Positions 62,768 through 64,000 of a stretch of DNA of 64,000 bases are shown here, piece after piece. The stretch is from Ga0077555 sp963746315 (GTDB taxonomy: Bacteria; Pseudomonadota; Alphaproteobacteria; Rhizobiales; Hyphomicrobiaceae). The DNA is taken from assembly GCA_963746315.1 (NCBI GenBank), contig CAVVAR010000005.1, positions 62,001 through 126,000 on the forward strand. The letters are read 5' to 3'. Position 1 is the stretch's first letter; each line of letters opens with the position of its first letter. Both the position numbers and the translations under genes were made by a program. The notes beneath the pieces were generated by a model that saw only the letters and a list, made by a program, of their open reading frames with translations, did no database searches and had not been told where the DNA came from.

Positions 62768-63432
62768 GCGCGTTCGGCGTTCTGCTCGGGCGCGACCTGA
62801 AGCTCGCGCTGAGAGAAGGTGGGGCGATCGGCACGGCGCTTGGCTTCTATCTGGTCGTGGTGGCCATGCTGCCGCTGAGCGTTGGTCCGGATCTCAACCT
62901 GCTGACACGGATTGCTGCGGGCATCCTCTGGGTTGCGCTCCTGCTCTCGGCGCTGCTGTCGCTGCCCCGGTTGTTCGAGGCGGATCACGAGGACGGGGTG
63001 CTCGAGGTGCTGGCCATGGCGCCGCTGCCACTGGAGGCGGCGACGGCGGCAAAGGCGCTGGCGCACTGGCTCGCCACCGGCGTGCCGCTGACGCTGATGG
63101 CGCCGCTGCTCGGATTAATGCTGAACCTCGAGCTTTCAGCCTATCCAGTGCTGCTGGCGACGATGCTGGTTGGTACACCTGCGATCAGCTTCATCGGCGC
63201 GATCGGGGCCGCGTTGACGCTGAGAAGCCGAAGGGGCGGGCTACTGATCGCCCTGCTCGTGCTGCCGCTCTACATTCCGACGCTGATCTTCGGGATCTCG
63301 GCTATGGAAGCCTCGGCCTTCGATACCGGCGGGTTCGGGCCGTCGTTCATGATCCTCGCGGCGATCTCGCTGGCGAGCCTGGTGCTCGGGCCGCTGGCCG
63401 CGGCGGCGGCGCTGCGGATGCAGATTGGGTGA
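62764..63432 (+). CDS. ccmB: haem exporter membrane protein CcmB
   Basis: A 222-residue inner-membrane protein with six hydrophobic segments; GRDLKLALREGGAIGTALGF at the N-terminus, LWVALLLSALLSLPRLFEAD near residue 57 and LLIALLVLPLYIPTLIFG near residue 160 are typical CcmB landmarks. It partners CcmA as the permease. The usual next gene ccmC is not found here; an NTF2-like gene follows 117 bases later. Confidence 0.94.
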   Translation: MSAFGVLLGRDLKLALREGGAIGTALGFYLVVVAMLPLSVGPDLNLLTRIAAGILWVALLLSALLSLPRLFEADHEDGVLEVLAMAPLPLEAATAAKALAHWLATGVPLTLMAPLLGLMLNLELSAYPVLLATMLVGTPAISFIGAIGAALTLRSRRGGLLIALLVLPLYIPTLIFGISAMEASAFDTGGFGPSFMILAAISLASLVLGPLAAAAALRMQIG

Positions 63433-63549
63433 GTGCTAGAGGCAGTAGGCAGTAGGCCGTTGGTTTGCCGGAGATCGATCGCGCTTGCTCGAGGCTGAGG
63501 CGAGGGGCAGTCTGGATCGCACGACAAATCTCAGACCGGAGGTTGAGCC

Positions 63550-63924
63550 ATGGCCGACAACGGCAAGACGATCATCGATCTCGACAAGAAGCGCATGGAT
63601 GCGATGGCGGCGAAGGACGTCGCATTCCTCGGCGAGGTGCTGGGCGACGATCTCGTCTACACGCACTCGTCGGCGCGGCTCGACACGAAGGCAAGCCTGA
63701 TCGGCAACATGCAATCGGGCTCGACCGTCTATCAGTCGGTGGTGCCGTCGGACGTGAAGGCGCAGGATCTCGGCGACGCCGTGGTGCTGACGGGCTCGGC
63801 ACGGATCAAGGTCAACTCGGGCGGCAAGGCGATGGATTTCGGCGTGCGTTTCACCGACGTCTACGCCAAGCGCAACGGCAAGTGGCAGATGGTCGTGTGG
63901 CATTCGACGAAGACGCCGGAATAA
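63550..63924 (+). CDS. NTF2-like (SnoaL/DUF4440) protein
   Basis: A 124-residue cone-fold protein: IIDLDKKRMDAMAAKDVAFL, LGDDLVYTHSSARLDTKASL and VVLTGSARIKVNSGG end in FTDVYAKRNGKWQMVVWHST, the pattern of DUF4440/SnoaL-like proteins. Such proteins bind or isomerise small molecules or act as accessory domains, and the function here is unknown. GGAGG precedes the ATG by seven bases. It seems unrelated to haem export despite following ccmB. Confidence 0.85.
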   Translation: MADNGKTIIDLDKKRMDAMAAKDVAFLGEVLGDDLVYTHSSARLDTKASLIGNMQSGSTVYQSVVPSDVKAQDLGDAVVLTGSARIKVNSGGKAMDFGVRFTDVYAKRNGKWQMVVWHSTKTPE

Positions 63925-64000
63925 TCCGGCGACAGGTCAGATGCCTTGGACTACGCGTGGGGAACCGGCGTCGTCCAAGGTGAACCCGGCTTGGCCGAGA

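Overview
The window is about 64 kb of GC-rich, gene-dense bacterial chromosome with no phage, plasmid or conjugation genes. The gene set (K+-independent H+-pyrophosphatase, succinylase-type dapD, ccmAB beside acnA, IalB-like and beta-barrel envelope proteins, small KASALTQ-type repeat protein, many small-molecule oxidoreductases) points to an alphaproteobacterium, most likely of the Hyphomicrobiales. This placement is inferred from gene content and composition, not from a phylogeny.

Layout. 0-13 kb: catabolic and transport genes (CoA-transferase fragment, amidase, CDF metal exporter, enoyl-CoA hydratase, EamA and MFS transporters, GlcD-type FAD oxidase), a tandem pair of CTAGTG-ended hairpin elements between two convergent genes, a YdcF-like protein, a TauD-type dioxygenase and an M3 oligopeptidase. 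12.8-17 kb: an AbrB/Doc toxin-antitoxin pair behind a palindromic operator, then thiL and hppA with a strong terminator. 17-27 kb: envelope and housekeeping genes (beta-barrel, SPOUT methyltransferase, IalB-like protein, thioredoxin-fold protein, dapD), two LLM oxidoreductases, a DedA-like protein, a second TauD-type gene, cytochrome c and PilZ. 27-34 kb: class I aldolase with a frameshifted 3' end, MOSC protein, nitronate monooxygenase, an esterase and a D-aminoacylase-type amidohydrolase.

33.7-37.9 kb is the most striking part. A glutaredoxin-DinB fusion is interrupted by an in-frame TGA exactly where the first cysteine of the CxxC motif belongs, followed by a hairpin placed like a bacterial SECIS element, so it is a candidate selenoprotein. 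Next comes an arsenic operon: an ArsR-ArsC fusion, an ArsJ-associated GAPDH and ArsJ, which together give arsenate reduction and 1-arseno-3-phosphoglycerate export. 37.9-40 kb holds a slipin-like protein and two tandem tRNA-like genes with intact D and T arms but abnormal anticodon arms.

40-54 kb: VOC protein, a small membrane protein, a third TauD-type gene, RidA-like protein, a second nitronate monooxygenase, FMN reductase, pyrF, DUF1330, a HAD hydrolase, a DszA/NtaA-type monooxygenase, an AT-richer solitary gene with a CAP12/Pycsar-type TIR domain (probable defence gene), a DHA2 exporter, a glycosyltransferase-like protein and mutS. 54-64 kb: a second pair of CTAGTG hairpin elements, a HyuA-type hydantoinase/oxoprolinase subunit, an enolase-superfamily enzyme, DUF1223, acnA, ccmA, ccmB and an NTF2-like protein. 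Two REP/BIME elements with GTAG ends lie at 30.6 and 42.1 kb.

Functionally the region reads as oxidative scavenging of small organic N/S/O compounds (three TauD-type dioxygenases, three LLM enzymes, two nitronate monooxygenases, amidase, hydantoinase, aminoacylase), mixed with core metabolism and a few stress or defence modules.
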